The translations under genes were made by a program, and so were the position numbers. 64,000 bases of DNA from positions 10,664,001-10,728,000 of the forward strand of contig OZ038526.1 in the NCBI GenBank assembly GCA_964036665.1, read 5' to 3'. Source of the stretch: Gordius sp. MW1 (taxonomy: Eukaryota > Nematomorpha > Gordioida > Gordea > Gordiidae). The notes below the pieces were generated by a model, which searched no databases, was not told where the DNA came from, and worked only from the letters and a program-made list of their open reading frames with translations. This document shows, piece after piece, positions 62,997 through 64,000 of the stretch. Positions within the stretch are counted from its first letter, which is position 1. Every line of letters begins with the position of its first letter.

Positions 62997-64000
62997 GCGC
63001 AACCTTTTCACAAAATGCGAGCAGGCCCCTTATGCAAACCACCCATCATTTAACATTCCCTCAATTTTAACGCCTAAAACATTTTATATGACAAATTTTA
63101 ACTAGGGTACAGCAACAAGATGATGTAAAATGGACTCTCTTTTTCAATCTTCCTCGTGCATAATTTTGATTTTAAATTGAGGTAACACATTTTGTTGATT
63201 ATTTGTTTAGAAAGAACGTTCATGCTGTACCATACGATTTAATTAAGTTGCAATACTTTCCTGATTCCGGTGTTTCATCTTTTTAGTTGTAATAAATTTT
63301 ATGTTATTCTCCCTCTTTCCAATTATTTCGCGATTTATAGTTTATTTTTTACGATTTCCAAGGTTTTTATATTAATACGTAATTTTCGATTGCAAAAATT
63401 GTTTATTACTTCTTAATGTTTTTATTAGTAATAAATTCTTTATCGAATAAGTTATTCGTCTATTCTCAACAATTTCTGTTACCGTAAGATTTGCTCACTC
63501 AAAATCTCATATTTCCCCTAGGGCAAAGTTTGTGCATACAATATTCCTCATTTAAACACGTTAAAAAATATTTAATAAATAGCTTTTCGGAATTGTTGTT
63601 CGCTTTGCCGATATATTTAGCAATAAGATATTCACTTCTGTACTTACTAAAAATTTCAGACTAATTTTTATAATAAACTATTTTAGTTACACTTCAAAGA
63701 TTAATTTAGAATAAAGGGTGTTCAAATTGTTAAATTTTAATAAAAATTTGTTAACTCATTCTAATTATATCGATTAATAATTTAAAAAATATAGTGAAGT
63801 TATAATCTAGATTCATTAATTCTGAGTTATTGAGAATCGTAAGGAGCAAAAAAATCATAAGTGTAAGTGCTTTTGATTAACCTGGTTATATCTATCTATT
63901 GTAAAATAATATGAAGTGCGTAAAAATATATGTGTAATGAGAGAAATATACGATTAACCTATATTATATTTATATACAGAATATTATGTTACAGCAATAT
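62997..64000. other. Downstream of the cyclotransferase gene
   Basis: A candidate polyadenylation signal AATAAA is at 63291-63296, about 295 bases after the stop codon. The remainder to the window end is AT-rich with no recognised gene. Confidence 0.45.

Overview
The window is AT-rich nuclear DNA of an invertebrate animal. Genes are sparse and split by spliceosomal introns of 43 bp to 7.3 kb, and the space between them is filled with transposable elements, MITE-like repeats and long poly-C/poly-G runs. The closest-looking SAR1 homologues are protostome ones (N-terminal MFVWDW, C-terminal [10 protein letters not shown]), so a protostome is the best guess. No species can be named from the sequence.

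Four host genes can be supported. (1) SAR1, the COPII small GTPase, + strand, six exons, 28361-37826, 193 aa. (2) A secreted, cysteine-free, tyrosine-rich structural-type protein, - strand, one exon, 39228-40427, with a TATA box. (3) An intronless, very divergent rhodopsin-type GPCR, + strand, 47345-48586. (4) A membrane-anchored glutaminyl-peptide cyclotransferase (QPCT/QPCTL type), + strand, seven exons, 56521-62996, 408 aa. The GPCR (perhaps a peptide receptor) and the glutaminyl cyclase (which matures peptide N-termini) lie in the same window, but nothing shows that they work together.

Layout: 0-8.7 kb is stacked transposons: a tRNA-like repeat cluster carrying a hAT element with an exact 8-bp duplication, then a piggyBac pseudogene holding a hAT element, which holds a second hAT-like element, which holds a 1-kb TRIM. 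8.7-15.5 kb has CATGGGCGTAGCC-type MITEs, a 2.5-kb non-autonomous LTR element with 5-bp duplications, and more tRNA-like repeats. 15.5-17 kb is a decayed RTE-type LINE. 17.5-26.3 kb is a decayed Gypsy element split by a 4.5-kb foldback element, itself split by a 1.66-kb element, and by a second insertion. 28.3-37.8 kb is SAR1, whose last intron carries a MITE containing an old piggyBac containing a younger piggyBac with a 514-codon transposase ORF, followed by a second copy of the first region's hAT family. 39-56 kb holds the tyrosine-rich gene, the GPCR and repeats. 56.5-63 kb is the cyclotransferase gene, with a MITE and a foldback repeat in its introns.

The most informative structure is the set of nested insertions. 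Removing each element together with one copy of its target duplication rejoins coding sequence, or gives a site matched by an unoccupied copy elsewhere in the window, so boundaries and relative order of insertion can be read from one sequence. No CRISPR array, rRNA gene or convincing functional tRNA gene was seen.
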